Assembly: GCF_000284375.1 (NCBI RefSeq)
Contig: NC_017249.1
Coordinates: forward strand, 620,001-684,000
Direction: 5' to 3'
DNA from: Bradyrhizobium japonicum USDA 6
GTDB taxonomy: Bacteria > Pseudomonadota > Alphaproteobacteria > Rhizobiales > Xanthobacteraceae
Length of the DNA: 64,000 bases
Shown here: piece after piece, positions 49,611 through 59,334 of the stretch
Layout: each line of letters starts with the position of its first letter
Numbering within the stretch: the first letter of the stretch is position 1
The notes under the pieces: generated by a model
What the model was told of the DNA's origin: nothing
Database searches by the model: none
Seen by the model: the letters and a program-made list of their open reading frames with translations, nothing else
Position numbers and translations under genes: made by a program

Positions 49611-50738
49611 ATGTCCACCAAGCGCTGCTACTACGAAACGCTCGAAGTCGAACGCACTGCCGACGATTCCGTCCTGAAATCGTCCTTCCGCAAGCTTGCG
49701 ATGAAATTCCATCCGGACCGCAATCCCGGGGACGACACCAGCGAAGTCAAGTTCAAGGAAATCAACGAGGCCTACGAGGTCCTCAAGGACAAGGACAAGC
49801 GCGCGGCCTATGACCGCTTCGGCCATGCGGCCTTCGAGCAGGGCGGCCCCGGCGGCGGCGCCGGTTTCGGTGCGGGCTTCGCCTCCTCCTTCTCCGACAT
49901 CTTCGAAGACCTGTTCGGCATGGCCGGGCAGCGCGGTCGCGGCGGCCGCGAGCGCGGCGCCGACCTGCGCTACAACATGGAAATCACGCTCGAGGAAGCC
50001 TTTGGCGGCAAGACCGCGCAGATCGAGATTCCGGTCTCGGTCACCTGCGAGGCCTGCTCGGGCATCGGCGCCAAGGCCGGCACCAAGCCGAAGACCTGCT
50101 CGAGCTGCGGCGGCGCCGGCCGGGTGCGGCAGTCGCAGGGCTTCTTCACGCTGGAGCGCACCTGTCCGAGCTGCCAGGGCCGCGGCCAGATGATCGAGGA
50201 TGCCTGCCCGTCCTGCTCCGGCCAGGGCCGGGTCACCCGCGAGCGGACGCTGTCGGTCAACATTCCCCCGGGGGTCGAGGACGGCACCCGGATCAGGCTC
50301 GCCGGCGAGGGCGAGGCCGGGGTTCGCGGCGGCCCGCCCGGCGACCTCTACATCTTCCTGTCGCTGGCCCAGCACCAGCTCTTCCAGCGCGACGGCGCCG
50401 ATTTGCACTGCCGGGTGCCGATCTCGATGGTGACGGCCGCCCTCGGCGGCGAATTCGAGGTGCCGACCATCGACAGCGGCAAAACCAAGGTGAAGGTGCC
50501 GGCCGGAACCCAGTCGGGCCGCCGATTCCGCATTGCATCAAAAGGCATGCCGGTGCTGCGCTCGCGCCAGATGGGCGACATGTATGTCCAGGTCGCCGTC
50601 GAGACTCCGCAGAATCTCACCAAGAAGCAGCAGGAATTGCTGGCGGAATTCGAGAAGCTCTCTTCCGGCAATACCCAGCCTGAATCCGTCGGCTTCTTCG
50701 CCAAGGTCAAGGATCTCTTCAGCAATCGGGCGACCTGA
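49611..50738 (+). CDS. dnaJ: Co-chaperone DnaJ (Hsp40)
   Basis: DnaJ delivers substrates to DnaK and stimulates its ATPase. The 375 residues show the J domain with HPD (KFHPDRNPG), a Gly/Phe-rich linker ([19 protein letters not shown]), four zinc-binding CxxCxGxG units ([32 protein letters not shown]) and the C-terminal substrate domains. It is preceded by a terminator-like hairpin and followed by pmtA. Confidence 0.97.
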   Translation: MSTKRCYYETLEVERTADDSVLKSSFRKLAMKFHPDRNPGDDTSEVKFKEINEAYEVLKDKDKRAAYDRFGHAAFEQGGPGGGAGFGAGFASSFSDIFEDLFGMAGQRGRGGRERGADLRYNMEITLEEAFGGKTAQIEIPVSVTCEACSGIGAKAGTKPKTCSSCGGAGRVRQSQGFFTLERTCPSCQGRGQMIEDACPSCSGQGRVTRERTLSVNIPPGVEDGTRIRLAGEGEAGVRGGPPGDLYIFLSLAQHQLFQRDGADLHCRVPISMVTAALGGEFEVPTIDSGKTKVKVPAGTQSGRRFRIASKGMPVLRSRQMGDMYVQVAVETPQNLTKKQQELLAEFEKLSSGNTQPESVGFFAKVKDLFSNRAT

Positions 50739-50826
50739 CTCGTCTTGACCGTACCGCCTTCGGCCTATACCTGTTTATGACCATTTTCTGACACGCCGCG
50801 GTCCTGCGGTCCCGTCCGGTCCAGAC

Positions 50827-51426
50827 ATGCCATTGCCATCGTCCGCGCGTGCGTTGAAGAAGCCTCGTCTCGATGACGAGGTGCGTTTTCTCAGGTCGTG
50901 GATCGAAAAGCCGCTGCACATGGGTGCAGTGATGCCTTCGGGCAAGCTGCTCGCCCGGACCATGGCGCATTACGTCGACGTCAACTCGGACGCACCCGTG
51001 GTCGAGCTCGGGCCCGGCACCGGCGCTATCACCTCGGCCCTGGTCGAGCGCGGCGTTGACCAGAAGCGCCTCGTCCTCGTCGAATACAATCCCGGCTTCT
51101 GCGCCTTGCTGCGCGACCGCTATCCGCAAGCCAAGGTGGTGCAGGGCGATGCCTATCGCCTGCGCGATACGCTCTGGAACGTGCTCAGCGCGCCGGCCTC
51201 TGCCGTCGTCTCCGGTCTGCCGCTCGTGACAAAACCGATGCTGACGCGGCTCCGGCTGGTCCGCGACGCCTTCGCGGCGCTGACCCCGGGCGCGCCCTTC
51301 GTGCAGTTCACCTATGCGGTGGTGCCGCCGATCCCGAAATCGCTGCCCGGCGTGTCCACAGAGGCCTCGGAACGGATCTGGATGAACCTTCCGCCGGCTC
51401 GCGTCTGGGTGTATCGCAAGGACTAA
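50827..51426 (+). CDS. pmtA: Phospholipid N-methyltransferase PmtA (phosphatidylethanolamine to phosphatidylcholine)
   Basis: PmtA uses SAM to methylate phosphatidylethanolamine toward phosphatidylcholine, a major lipid of rhizobial membranes. The 199 residues show an N-terminal region (VRFLRSWIEKPLHMGAVMPS), the SAM loop VVELGPGTGAITSALVERGV, LVEYNPGFCALLRDRYPQAK, and SGLPLVTKPMLTRL. The size matches rhizobial PmtA. It follows dnaJ by 88 bp; the neighbourhood with dnaKJ is one I recall from Bradyrhizobium. An rRNA methyltransferase (KsgA-like) is a weaker alternative. Confidence 0.88.
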   Translation: MPLPSSARALKKPRLDDEVRFLRSWIEKPLHMGAVMPSGKLLARTMAHYVDVNSDAPVVELGPGTGAITSALVERGVDQKRLVLVEYNPGFCALLRDRYPQAKVVQGDAYRLRDTLWNVLSAPASAVVSGLPLVTKPMLTRLRLVRDAFAALTPGAPFVQFTYAVVPPIPKSLPGVSTEASERIWMNLPPARVWVYRKD

Positions 51427-51483
51427 TTCCGCCGGCATTCCCCTTTGCGCGGCGGGCTCGTTTCGCCGAACGCATGGAAGCGG

Positions 51484-52062
51484 ATGTCCGCACCCAAAAT
51501 CCTGATCATTCCCGGCTCGCTGCGCACCGGCTCGCACAATGCGAAGCTGGCGGCCGTCGCCGCCTATGAATTCGCCCAGGCCGGCGTCGACGTCACCCGC
51601 GTCTCGCTCGCCGATTTTCCGCTGCCGATCTACGACGGCGATCTCCAGGCCAAGTCGGGCGTGCCCAAGCACGCGATCAATCTCAAGCGCATGATCGGCG
51701 CGCATCATGGCGTGCTGTTCGTTTCGCCCGAATACAACGCCTCGGTGCCGCCGCTGCTCAAGAACGCGATCGACTGGGTCAGCCGCGTACATGAGCTGCA
51801 CGAGACGCGCGGCGACGTGTTTCGCAACCGCGCCTTCGCGCTCGCCGGCGCCTCGCAGAGCCGGCTCGGTGCGGCCCGTGCGCTCCAGGCGCTGCGGCTG
51901 ATCCTGACCTCCTGCCACGCCAATGTGATTGCCAGCCAGCTCACGCTCGCCTTTGCCGACCAGGCCTATGACGATATGGACAGGCTGAAGAACGAGGGCG
52001 ACATCGCCGCGTTGAAGGAGCTGGTGCGGCAATTGATCGACATTTCCCAACGCATGATGTGA
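51484..52062 (+). CDS. NAD(P)H-dependent FMN reductase (flavodoxin-like)
   Basis: The 192-residue protein has a flavodoxin-like fold: ILIIPGSLRTGSHNAKLAAV gives the phosphate-binding loop for FMN, and GVLFVSPEYNASVPPLLKNA IDW-type segment is the family signature for azoreductase/ChrR/ArsH-like flavoproteins. It probably transfers electrons from NAD(P)H to FMN, quinones or other acceptors. Start at the ATG 51484; an extension to 51445 is unlikely. It precedes pyrF by 6 bp, so they are likely co-transcribed. Confidence 0.88.
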   Translation: MSAPKILIIPGSLRTGSHNAKLAAVAAYEFAQAGVDVTRVSLADFPLPIYDGDLQAKSGVPKHAINLKRMIGAHHGVLFVSPEYNASVPPLLKNAIDWVSRVHELHETRGDVFRNRAFALAGASQSRLGAARALQALRLILTSCHANVIASQLTLAFADQAYDDMDRLKNEGDIAALKELVRQLIDISQRMM

Positions 52063-52068
52063 GGTGAC

Positions 52069-52782
52069 ATGACGCCAGCCGAGATCGCCCCGAAGGATCG
52101 CCTGATCGTAGCGCTCGACCTGCCCAGCGTTGACGCCGCGGAGGCGATGATCGCAAGGCTCGGCGACAGCGTCACCTTCTACAAGATCGGCTACCAGCTC
52201 GCTTATGCCGGCGGCCTGCCGCTGATCGGCAAGCTCGCTGACAAGGGCAAGAAGGTGTTCGCCGATCTCAAGATGCACGACATCGGCAACACCGTCACGC
52301 GTGGTGTGGAGAGCGTGGCCAGGCTGGGTGCAACCTTCGTCACCGTGCACGCCTATCCGCAGACCATGAAGGGCGCGGTCGAAGGCCGCGGCAGCGCGAG
52401 CCTGAAGATTCTCGCCGTCACGGTGCTGACGTCCTACAACGACGACGACCTGCACGCGGCCGGCTATCGGCTCAGCGTCTCCGAGCTGGTCGAAGCGCGC
52501 GCGCAGCAGGCACAGGTGCTCGGCGTCGACGGGCTGGTGTCCTCGCCAGAGGAGGTCGGCGCCTTGCGCAAGATCGTCGGCCACCAGATGAGCCTCGTCA
52601 CGCCCGGCATCCGGCCGGCGGGTTCTGCGACTGGCGACCAGAAACGCATCATGACGCCGGGCCGCGCAATTGCCGCGGGCGCCGATTATCTCGTCGTCGG
52701 GCGGCCGGTGGTGGAAGCCGCCGACTCCAAGGCGCTCGCGGAAGCCATCCAGGCCGAGATCGCGCAGGCGCTCGGCGCATGA
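52069..52782 (+). CDS. pyrF: Orotidine-5'-phosphate decarboxylase
   Basis: PyrF converts OMP to UMP. The 237-residue barrel begins [20 protein letters not shown], with [12 protein letters not shown], the catalytic [14 protein letters not shown] (Asp-Lys-Asp), and [16 protein letters not shown] followed by [15 protein letters not shown] as the phosphate site. Normal length. A family E repeat immediately follows, then the DUF1330 gene. Confidence 0.97.
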   Translation: MTPAEIAPKDRLIVALDLPSVDAAEAMIARLGDSVTFYKIGYQLAYAGGLPLIGKLADKGKKVFADLKMHDIGNTVTRGVESVARLGATFVTVHAYPQTMKGAVEGRGSASLKILAVTVLTSYNDDDLHAAGYRLSVSELVEARAQQAQVLGVDGLVSSPEEVGALRKIVGHQMSLVTPGIRPAGSATGDQKRIMTPGRAIAAGADYLVVGRPVVEAADSKALAEAIQAEIAQALGA

Positions 52783-52826
52783 TTCGGAAAAAGCGCGCAG
52801 CGGTTTTCCGGTCGGATCATGCTTAG
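52782..52826. repeat. Short palindromic repeat, family E, copy 3
   Basis: TGATTCGGAAAAAGCGCGCA with GCGGTTTTCCGGTCGGATCATGC keeps the right half of the family (TTTTCCG...GATCATGC). The stop codon of pyrF is its first part. It may end the pyrF transcript. Confidence 0.62.
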
Positions 52827-52855
52827 ATAGAGACCAGCAAACAGGGAGAAGAACA

Positions 52856-53158
52856 ATGGCAAAGGGCTACTGGATCGGGCGCGTGGATGTGAGCAGCGAC
52901 GAGGGCTACAAGCCCTATGCCGTCGCCAACGGTCCGATCTTCAAGAAATGGGGTGGCCGCTTCGTCGTTCGCGCCGGCAAGTTCACCACCGTCGAAGGCC
53001 AAAGCCGCACCCGCAACGTCGTGATTGAATTTCCCGACTACGAGACTGCGATCGCCTGCTACAACTCGCCGGAATATCAGGCCAACATCAAGGTGCGCCA
53101 GCCGCACTCCATCGCCGACCTCATCATCATCGAGGGCTATGACGGCCCGCAGCCCTGA
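52856..53158 (+). CDS. DUF1330 family protein
   Basis: The 100-residue protein starts MAKGYWIGRVDVSSDEGYKP and has PIFKKWGGRFVVRAGKFTTV, then NVVIEFPDYETAIACYNSPE, features of DUF1330, a dimeric ferredoxin-like barrel family of unknown function. A good ribosome-binding site (GGGAGAAG) precedes the ATG. It is the last housekeeping-type gene before the RTX region. Confidence 0.9.
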   Translation: MAKGYWIGRVDVSSDEGYKPYAVANGPIFKKWGGRFVVRAGKFTTVEGQSRTRNVVIEFPDYETAIACYNSPEYQANIKVRQPHSIADLIIIEGYDGPQP

Positions 53159-53225
53159 AGACGGATTGTCGCGAGAGCCGATCCTGGATTGACGCGAGCG
53201 TTATCGCGCTCTCGCGGACAGCACG

Positions 53226-53246
53226 CGCGTGCGATCATCGCACGCG
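53226..53246. promoter_or_regulatory. Perfect 10-bp palindrome upstream of the RTX gene
   Basis: CGCGTGCGAT-c-ATCGCACGCG lies in the 409-bp gap 53159-53567 that precedes the RTX gene. A second, weaker pair (GTCGCGAGAGC near 53169 and GCGCTCTCGCGGAC near 53206) lies just left of it. Either a terminator for the DUF1330 gene or an operator. The rest of the gap shows no recognisable gene or clear promoter. Confidence 0.5.
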
Positions 53247-53567
53247 ATCGGGAGAGCGTCGCAGACATCTCCGCTCGCACTCACGCCGCATCACCTTGCA
53301 TCAGCTTGACGGACTCATTCGCTTGAACGCGTGAGTGACGTTCGCGCCCGAGACGAAGACTGTGGCCGTCATTGGGTCCACCTGCTTGCCGTATTCTTTT
53401 GTCCCCAAATGGGGATTGCTGCACCGCTCGCCTTTCATCCAAGGTTGCTTGATCGGAGCCCACATCAATCGGTGATGGGCATCAAGCCAAACCCGGAATC
53501 TGCGATGTCCTTGACGGGCCGCAATGCGACCCGCGTCGCGCATTTCCATGCAAAGGGAGCGGAGATC

Positions 53568-54869
53568 ATGGCACTGATCATCGGAACAGCAGGCGACGAT
53601 GTGTTGCCTGGCACGAATGTAGACGATCAGATCTTTGGCCTTCAAGGCAACGACACCATTACTGGCCTGGACGGCAATGATGACGTAAGCGGCGGCGCGG
53701 GCAATGATTCCATCGATGGCGGTGCCGGCAACGACACCCTTGATGGAAATGCCGGTATCGATACGATCACCGGTGGCGATGGCGATGACACGATCAACGG
53801 CGGCGCGGGCGACGACACGCTGAACGGAAATGCCGGCGCCGACATCATCCATGGCGACCAAGGCAACGACACCATCGATGGCGGAACCGGCGCTGATCAG
53901 CTCTTTGGTGACGCCGGCGACGACAGCATCCACGGCGGCGACGGCAATGATGACATTCATGGCGGCGCGGGTGCCGACACCCTGTGGGGCGACGCCGGCG
54001 ACGATACGTTGAGCGGCGACGCCGGCGATGACGTCTTGAATGGCGGCGACGGTAACGACCTACTCAACGGTGGATTCGGAGACGACATTCTGAATGGCGA
54101 TGCCGGCAACGACACGCTGAACGGCGGACTTGGCAATGACCTGCTGAACGGCGGTACCGGTGACGACATCCTGAACGGCGGTTTGGGCGCCGATACGCTC
54201 AACGGTGGCGATGGCAACGACACCATGCACGGCGACGCGGGCGACGACATCATGGACGGCGGCGCCGGTAACGATACGATGTTCGGCGATGCCGGAGACG
54301 ACGAGATGGCCGGCGGCGCGGGCAACGATGCCATGAGCGGCGGCGCCGGTGATGACGAAATGAGCGGCGGAACCGGCAACGACACGCTCGACGGCGACGC
54401 CGGAGATGACACGCTCGATGGCGGCGACGGCACCGATGTCCTGAACGGCGAGGCTGGGGCTGACATCCTGTCGGGCGGCGCCGGCAATGACACCCTGAGC
54501 GGCGGTAACGGCGATGACGAGTTGGACGGCGGCAATGGCGCCGACACCCTCAACGGTGGACTCGGCGATGATGTGCTGACGGGCGGCGCTGGCACCGATA
54601 CGCACAATTTCGGCGACAACACGGCCACGAACTTCGGCAACGATGAAGTCACCGATCTCAGCTTTGCCGATGGCGATGCCGTTGTTGTCGACGCTCCGCC
54701 AGGCTTTGACCCGGCTACAGTGGTAGTGGACGACGACGGCACCAACACCGTGCTGGATTTCGGCTTCGGCGCCATCCAGCTCGATGGCATCACGGGCGGC
54801 GCGACACCGTTCGAGTCGATCGACGACATCAACACTGCCGCCGGTTATACGGCCGTTGACGTTGTCTAG
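53568..54869 (+). CDS. RTX beta-roll protein, probable type I secretion substrate
   Basis: The 433-residue protein consists of five leading residues, 38 contiguous nine-residue units of the form GGxGxDxLx (residues 6-347), and an 86-residue tail rich in Asp and hydrophobic residues ([32 protein letters not shown]). RTX units fold into a calcium-filled beta-roll after export; the tail resembles the uncleaved secretion signal of type I substrates. No catalytic or adhesive domain is present. The ATG at 53568 follows GGGAGCGGAG; an in-frame extension to 53331 adds 79 unrelated residues. Exporter genes follow at once. Confidence 0.9.
   Translation: MALIIGTAGDDVLPGTNVDDQIFGLQGNDTITGLDGNDDVSGGAGNDSIDGGAGNDTLDGNAGIDTITGGDGDDTINGGAGDDTLNGNAGADIIHGDQGNDTIDGGTGADQLFGDAGDDSIHGGDGNDDIHGGAGADTLWGDAGDDTLSGDAGDDVLNGGDGNDLLNGGFGDDILNGDAGNDTLNGGLGNDLLNGGTGDDILNGGLGADTLNGGDGNDTMHGDAGDDIMDGGAGNDTMFGDAGDDEMAGGAGNDAMSGGAGDDEMSGGTGNDTLDGDAGDDTLDGGDGTDVLNGEAGADILSGGAGNDTLSGGNGDDELDGGNGADTLNGGLGDDVLTGGAGTDTHNFGDNTATNFGNDEVTDLSFADGDAVVVDAPPGFDPATVVVDDDGTNTVLDFGFGAIQLDGITGGATPFESIDDINTAAGYTAVDVV
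53583..54608 (+). repeat. 27-bp tandem coding repeats (38 units)
   Basis: The DNA behind the beta-roll is a 27-bp periodic array, about 1.03 kb long, with the recurring core GGCGGCgc(c/g)GG(c/t)aACGACAC. Units differ by point changes rather than being identical. Long spurious reading frames on the opposite strand in this stretch come from the periodicity. Confidence 0.92.
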
Positions 54870-54937
54870 TGCGTACCGGCGGGGCGGCTGTCACGCCGCC
54901 CCGCCCTCATTTCAGTCAGTGATAGTGCCGGCAAGTT

Positions 54938-56698
54938 ATGAATGCGCGTAACCGTGGTGTGATCCCAGCATCTGGTCAGAGATTGCTGGTGGCCTTGATT
55001 CCGGGGCGATTCGCATTGGTGTGGATCGTCTGTTTTAGCGTGTCCGTAAACCTGCTGCTGCTGGTCGTACCTTTCTATTCCATCGAGGTGTTCGACCGCG
55101 TGCTCAGCAGCGGAAGCGTCGAGACGCTTGTCGGCCTCACCGTCATCGCCGTGGGTGCTCTCGCCTTCAGCGCCGCGTTCGACACGTTTCGTAACCGCCT
55201 GTTGAGCCGGTTCGCGGTCGGGTTCGAGCACTGCCTCGCTCCGATCATCCTCGAAGGCAGCATCACCGGCGCGGCGCCGGGCGACGGCCGGCAGCACGAT
55301 TTGGTCAAGCTTCGCGAGTTGAGAAGTTTCCTGTCGAGCGGAACGGTCACATCGCTGATCGATGCTCCATTCCTCCCGGTGTTCATCCTCATCCTGTTCT
55401 TCCTACACCCCTGGTATGGCGTCATAGCCCTGATCGGGGTGGGGATCCTGCTGGCGATGGGTGTTGCAAGCCACTGGATCGCGCGCGGGGAAATTGCGCA
55501 GGCTTCGCAGGCCGCGTTGAAGACGCAGGCGTTGCTCGACGGAATCGTCCGGCACTCCAGCGTGGTGCGGGCGATGGGCTGGACCCGGGGCGCCATCCGC
55601 GCGTTCATGAGCCTCAATGACGAAGCCCTGTCTCCGGTGGTGCGGGCCAGCGAACGCATCTACACGATTAGTGCGGCCGCACGAATGGTCAGGACCATCC
55701 TGCAGATTGCAGCGATCGGCGCCGGTGCCTGGCTCGTGCTCCAGAACGAGGTGCTGTCCGGCAGTCTGATCGCGAGCTCGATCCTGATAGCGCGCACGTT
55801 GCAGCCCATGGAGGGGTTGGTGTCGGCCTGGCGCGCGCTGGCATCTGCGCAGGACGCGTGGACGCAGGTCTGCAACGCCGCGATGCCGGTTCTTGCGCGT
55901 CCGCGGAAGACGTTGCTTCCACCGCCATCCGGCATCCTCCAGGTCGAGCGGGTGACATTCCGGATTGGCGGGACGCAGCGTCCCATTCTCGCGGGCATAT
56001 CCTTTCGATGCCGGCCGTCCGAGCTTGTCGTCGTGATCGGACCGACCGGTGCCGGAAAATCCACATTGCTGCGCTTGATGGCAGGCCTCGAGCGGCCGAC
56101 CAGCGGAACGATCCGGTTGGACCACGCTGCACTCCATACCTGGGATCCCGACCAGCTTGGGCAATTCGTCGGCTATCTCCCCCAGGACGTGCAGCTCCTG
56201 GATGGAACGGTGGCCGAAGCCATTGCCGGGTTCGACGAATACGCACGGGACGAGGCCATCGTCGCCGCGGCCATGCTCGCGCAGGCGCATGAGATGATCC
56301 TGTCCCTCCCGGCCGGCTACCAGACCGAGATCGGCCGCGACGGCTGCAGGCTTTCCGGTGGCCAGCGTCAGCGCATTGGTCTTGCGCGCGCCTTCTTCGG
56401 CGATCGCAAATTGATCCTGCTGGATGAGCCCAATGCCAATCTCGACCCGGACGGTGAAGAAGCGTTGTGCTCCGCCATTCAATCGGCCAAAGCGCGCGGC
56501 GCAGCGTCGGTGATCGTCACCCACAGGCCGCGGCTGTTGACCATCGCCGATGCCGTGCTGCTGTTGAGGGACGGCAACCAGGTCGCCTTCGGACCGCCAT
56601 ATGACGTTCTTCGCGCCCAGCGGCCGGCACCGGTACCGGCAGGGCTCCCTCGCAATGTCGAGCCTCAGAGGCTGCCAGGCAGGAGGGTCATTCCATGA
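54938..56698 (+). CDS. Type I secretion ABC transporter (PrtD family)
   Basis: The 586-residue protein has an N-terminal transmembrane domain (about residues 20-290; SVSVNLLLLVVPFYSIEVFD and VFILILFFLHPWYGVIALIG) and a C-terminal ATPase: Walker A GPTGAGKST (about 368-376), Q-loop VGYLPQDVQLLDG, signature LSGGQ (about 472-476), Walker B LILLDEP (about 492) and the switch VIVTHRPRL. It lacks the C39 peptidase domain, as expected for exporters of RTX-type substrates. It starts 68 bp after the RTX gene and overlaps the adaptor gene by 4 bp. Confidence 0.95.
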   Translation: MNARNRGVIPASGQRLLVALIPGRFALVWIVCFSVSVNLLLLVVPFYSIEVFDRVLSSGSVETLVGLTVIAVGALAFSAAFDTFRNRLLSRFAVGFEHCLAPIILEGSITGAAPGDGRQHDLVKLRELRSFLSSGTVTSLIDAPFLPVFILILFFLHPWYGVIALIGVGILLAMGVASHWIARGEIAQASQAALKTQALLDGIVRHSSVVRAMGWTRGAIRAFMSLNDEALSPVVRASERIYTISAAARMVRTILQIAAIGAGAWLVLQNEVLSGSLIASSILIARTLQPMEGLVSAWRALASAQDAWTQVCNAAMPVLARPRKTLLPPPSGILQVERVTFRIGGTQRPILAGISFRCRPSELVVVIGPTGAGKSTLLRLMAGLERPTSGTIRLDHAALHTWDPDQLGQFVGYLPQDVQLLDGTVAEAIAGFDEYARDEAIVAAAMLAQAHEMILSLPAGYQTEIGRDGCRLSGGQRQRIGLARAFFGDRKLILLDEPNANLDPDGEEALCSAIQSAKARGAASVIVTHRPRLLTIADAVLLLRDGNQVAFGPPYDVLRAQRPAPVPAGLPRNVEPQRLPGRRVIP

Positions 56699-58056
56699 CG
56701 CAGACCGGTCATGCCTCCGCGATGTCAGCGCCTGTTGCCGGCCGGTCGAAGACGCTGCCGACGGAGCAACCGCGATCCGACATGCGACGGATCATCGCAT
56801 GGGGGTGTGTACTGCTCGTCCTGCAATTTTGCGGCTTCGGCTTGTGGGCAACCACGGTTCCGCTCCGCGGCGCCGTCGTGGCACCAGGATTCATCAAGGT
56901 CCATTCGAAGCGCAAGGCGGTGCAACATCTGGAAGGCGGAATCATCAAATCGATCTATGTCCGGGAGAACGATCACGTCGAAGCCGGTCAACTCATTGCA
57001 CGGCTCGACACCGCGCAGATCGAAGGGACCCTTGGTTCCCTCGAAACGAAGTTCTTTGCTGACCTGGCGATGGAGGCCCGGCTGGCGGCGGAGCAAGACG
57101 GTGCGAAGTCAATCCGGTTTCCGGACGAATTGCGGGAAAGTGCGACGCGTGTCTCCGCACGTATCGCCATTCAAACCCAGGAGGCCGAATTTGCCGCACG
57201 ACTGGCCGCGATTGAGAACGAGCGCAAGGTGATCGATCAGCAGATGCTGCAAAACGCGGACACCATCCGCGGCCTGCAGAGCAACACCCAAGGACTTGAA
57301 CAGCAACTCAAGCTGTTGCGGGAAGAGATCGCCGACACGAGTTATCTCCTCGCAAAGGGCCTCGCCCGGAAACCACGTTTGCTGGCCTTGCAACGGGCCG
57401 AAGCCGAGGCCACCGGACAGGTCGATCGCAATGCCGCGTCAATCTCGGAGATGCAGGGCAAGATCGCGGAGTTGCAGGACAGACGCCGGCAGCTGGGGTT
57501 CAACCAAAATCAGGATATCGCCAAACAGCGGCATGCGACGAGCGAAGAGATCGGCGACCTCAGACATCGAATTGCCGCGTTGCGTGCCCAGCTTGTCCGG
57601 TCTGAATTGCGTGCCCCGGAAAGTGGAAGGATCGTCGGCCTCAACAGCAGGGACCTCAATGCTGTGCTTGGACCTCGGGAAACCCTTTTGGAAATCGTTC
57701 CGACGCAAGATCGGCTTGTCATCGAGGCGACATTGAAGCCTGCCGATCGGGAAGAGGTCTATGTCGGACAGATGGCGCGTGTGCGGGTTCACGCGCTGAA
57801 CATTCGCCGCCGGCCGATGCTCGAGGGAAGGGTGGTCGGTGTTGCGGCAGACGCACTGACCGACACCCATTCCGGCGACAGCTCCTATTTGGCCGAGGTT
57901 GAACTCGACCCCAACGCGCCGACGGCCTCCTACATCTCCACATTGATGCCTGGAATGCCTGTCGAGATATTTGTCGAGACGGGGGAACGAACCTTTGCGG
58001 AATATCTTTTGCAGCCGATGACGTTGCGGATCAACCGTGCGTTCAGGGAGAACTAA
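56695..58056 (+). CDS. Type I secretion membrane-fusion protein (HlyD/PrtE family)
   Basis: The 453-residue adaptor has one N-terminal membrane helix (MRRIIAWGCVLLVLQFCGFG), the lipoyl-like segment HLEGGIIKSIYVRENDHVEA with GQLIARLD, long coiled coils (about 130-290), and a beta-barrel end (LVIEATLKPADREEVYVGQM, YISTLMPGMPVEIFVETGER). It bridges the ABC pump to a TolC-type outer-membrane channel, which is not encoded here. Translationally coupled to the ABC gene by a 4-bp overlap. Confidence 0.95.
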   Translation: MTQTGHASAMSAPVAGRSKTLPTEQPRSDMRRIIAWGCVLLVLQFCGFGLWATTVPLRGAVVAPGFIKVHSKRKAVQHLEGGIIKSIYVRENDHVEAGQLIARLDTAQIEGTLGSLETKFFADLAMEARLAAEQDGAKSIRFPDELRESATRVSARIAIQTQEAEFAARLAAIENERKVIDQQMLQNADTIRGLQSNTQGLEQQLKLLREEIADTSYLLAKGLARKPRLLALQRAEAEATGQVDRNAASISEMQGKIAELQDRRRQLGFNQNQDIAKQRHATSEEIGDLRHRIAALRAQLVRSELRAPESGRIVGLNSRDLNAVLGPRETLLEIVPTQDRLVIEATLKPADREEVYVGQMARVRVHALNIRRRPMLEGRVVGVAADALTDTHSGDSSYLAEVELDPNAPTASYISTLMPGMPVEIFVETGERTFAEYLLQPMTLRINRAFREN

Positions 58057-58081
58057 GCGCTGGTAAGGGGTGGGCCGGCCT

Positions 58082-59317
58082 ATGAGGGAGGCGACCGTGC
58101 ATGAGTGCAGTAAGGCACTACCTTCCGCACAGGATGATTCTCGTTCCGATTGCGTCGAGCGCGCCTCGAAGCAAGGCAATGACGGATGCGGTCCGCCAGG
58201 GTCTGGTCCGGAGCCGCGCCCGCAACAGGCCGCAATGGAATATTTCGCGAAGGCCATGGCGGAATTGCTCGGCTGCCGGAGCTGCTACGTAGCTGTGCTA
58301 TCCGCCTCCGGGCTGGAAGAAGCCAGAATCGGAGACGCTCCTGCCGATCCGTCATGCGCGACGATGGTTGAGCGATTTGCGCGCAAGGGCACCGCCGAGG
58401 ACGTCGCCTCGCTCGAGCCGATCAATTCCCGGACCTCCTTCGTCCGCAAGTTGATCGGCGCGGAACCCCCGGTAAAGAGTCATTCGGTCATTGGCAGGTT
58501 TGCTTCCGACGAGCGAACCACGGTCGTATTCGTGGCCGGATGGCGACCGGCCGCGCTTGCGGCATCGGAGATTCCCGGTTTGGCGCATACCGTGCGCCCG
58601 TTATGGAAGGCCGCTCATTCACTTGTCCGGCAAGCGCCGGGGCAGGTGGATGCGCAACTCTGGCTCGAAGAGTTGACCTTTCCCGCCATCGTCGTGGACC
58701 AGGGCCTGCACATTTACGCAGTCAATCGTGGTGGACGCGTGCTGCTTGCCAAGCGCGAGCTGCTCAGGATGGAAGGAGGCAGGCTCGCCGGCTCATGCGC
58801 TTCCGTGACCGAGAGCTTGCGGGGGGCAATCGGGAAGGTGCTCATCGAGAGCGGGACACATGGATGGTTCAACACCACGGTACCGCTCTCGATGGATCGT
58901 CAGCAATTCGCCTTCGCCAAGATCGGCGCTGTTCCAACCCATGACAAGCTGGGACAGGCCCTCATCGTCGTGCCGCAATTCGACGACGTGCAGGGCGCGC
59001 ACTGCATCGCATCTGCCTTCGGGTTGAACTGGGCCGAGGAAAGAATCGTCGCCCGAATTCTTCAATTCCAGTGCCCTCGCGATATTGGAGCCGAGCTTGG
59101 GCTGACCGAGGCAACGGTGCGGACCTACACCAAGAGGATCATGCTCAAACTGGGGATCAACCGGCAGTCGGAATTCTTTCTCCTGTATCATCTCACCCAG
59201 TCGCCTTTTGGCGCTGGCAGGCGCGAGAACTGGGTGAGCCGGCCCGCCTCCGACGGTCGATTGGACGAAGAGGGTCCGATGAGATTGCGGACGGCCGGCA
59301 AGCATTCGCCTGACTGA
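58082..59317 (+). CDS. LuxR-type transcriptional regulator with large N-terminal sensory region
   Basis: The 411-residue protein ends in a LuxR-type helix-turn-helix (about residues 325-385): FGLNWAEERIVARILQFQCP, RDIGAELGLTEATVRTYTKR, IMLKLGINRQSEFFLLYHL. No receiver domain is present. The first 300 residues hold two weakly defined modules: a GAF-like one (ELLGCRSCYVAVLSASGLEE) and a PAS-like one (TFPAIVVDQGLHIYAVNRGG). The ligand is unknown. Starts 26 bp after the adaptor gene and 17 bp before the peptidase gene, so it is part of the secretion operon and may control it. A GTG at 58070 is an alternative start. Confidence 0.85.
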   Translation: MREATVHECSKALPSAQDDSRSDCVERASKQGNDGCGPPGSGPEPRPQQAAMEYFAKAMAELLGCRSCYVAVLSASGLEEARIGDAPADPSCATMVERFARKGTAEDVASLEPINSRTSFVRKLIGAEPPVKSHSVIGRFASDERTTVVFVAGWRPAALAASEIPGLAHTVRPLWKAAHSLVRQAPGQVDAQLWLEELTFPAIVVDQGLHIYAVNRGGRVLLAKRELLRMEGGRLAGSCASVTESLRGAIGKVLIESGTHGWFNTTVPLSMDRQQFAFAKIGAVPTHDKLGQALIVVPQFDDVQGAHCIASAFGLNWAEERIVARILQFQCPRDIGAELGLTEATVRTYTKRIMLKLGINRQSEFFLLYHLTQSPFGAGRRENWVSRPASDGRLDEEGPMRLRTAGKHSPD

Positions 59318-59334
59318 GTACGGGGTTCTCCGCG

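Noticed and set aside
53301..54835. Long reading frames opposite the RTX array
   Set aside because: They are low-complexity Val/Ala- or Ser/Pro-rich translations caused by the 27-bp periodicity of the coding strand.
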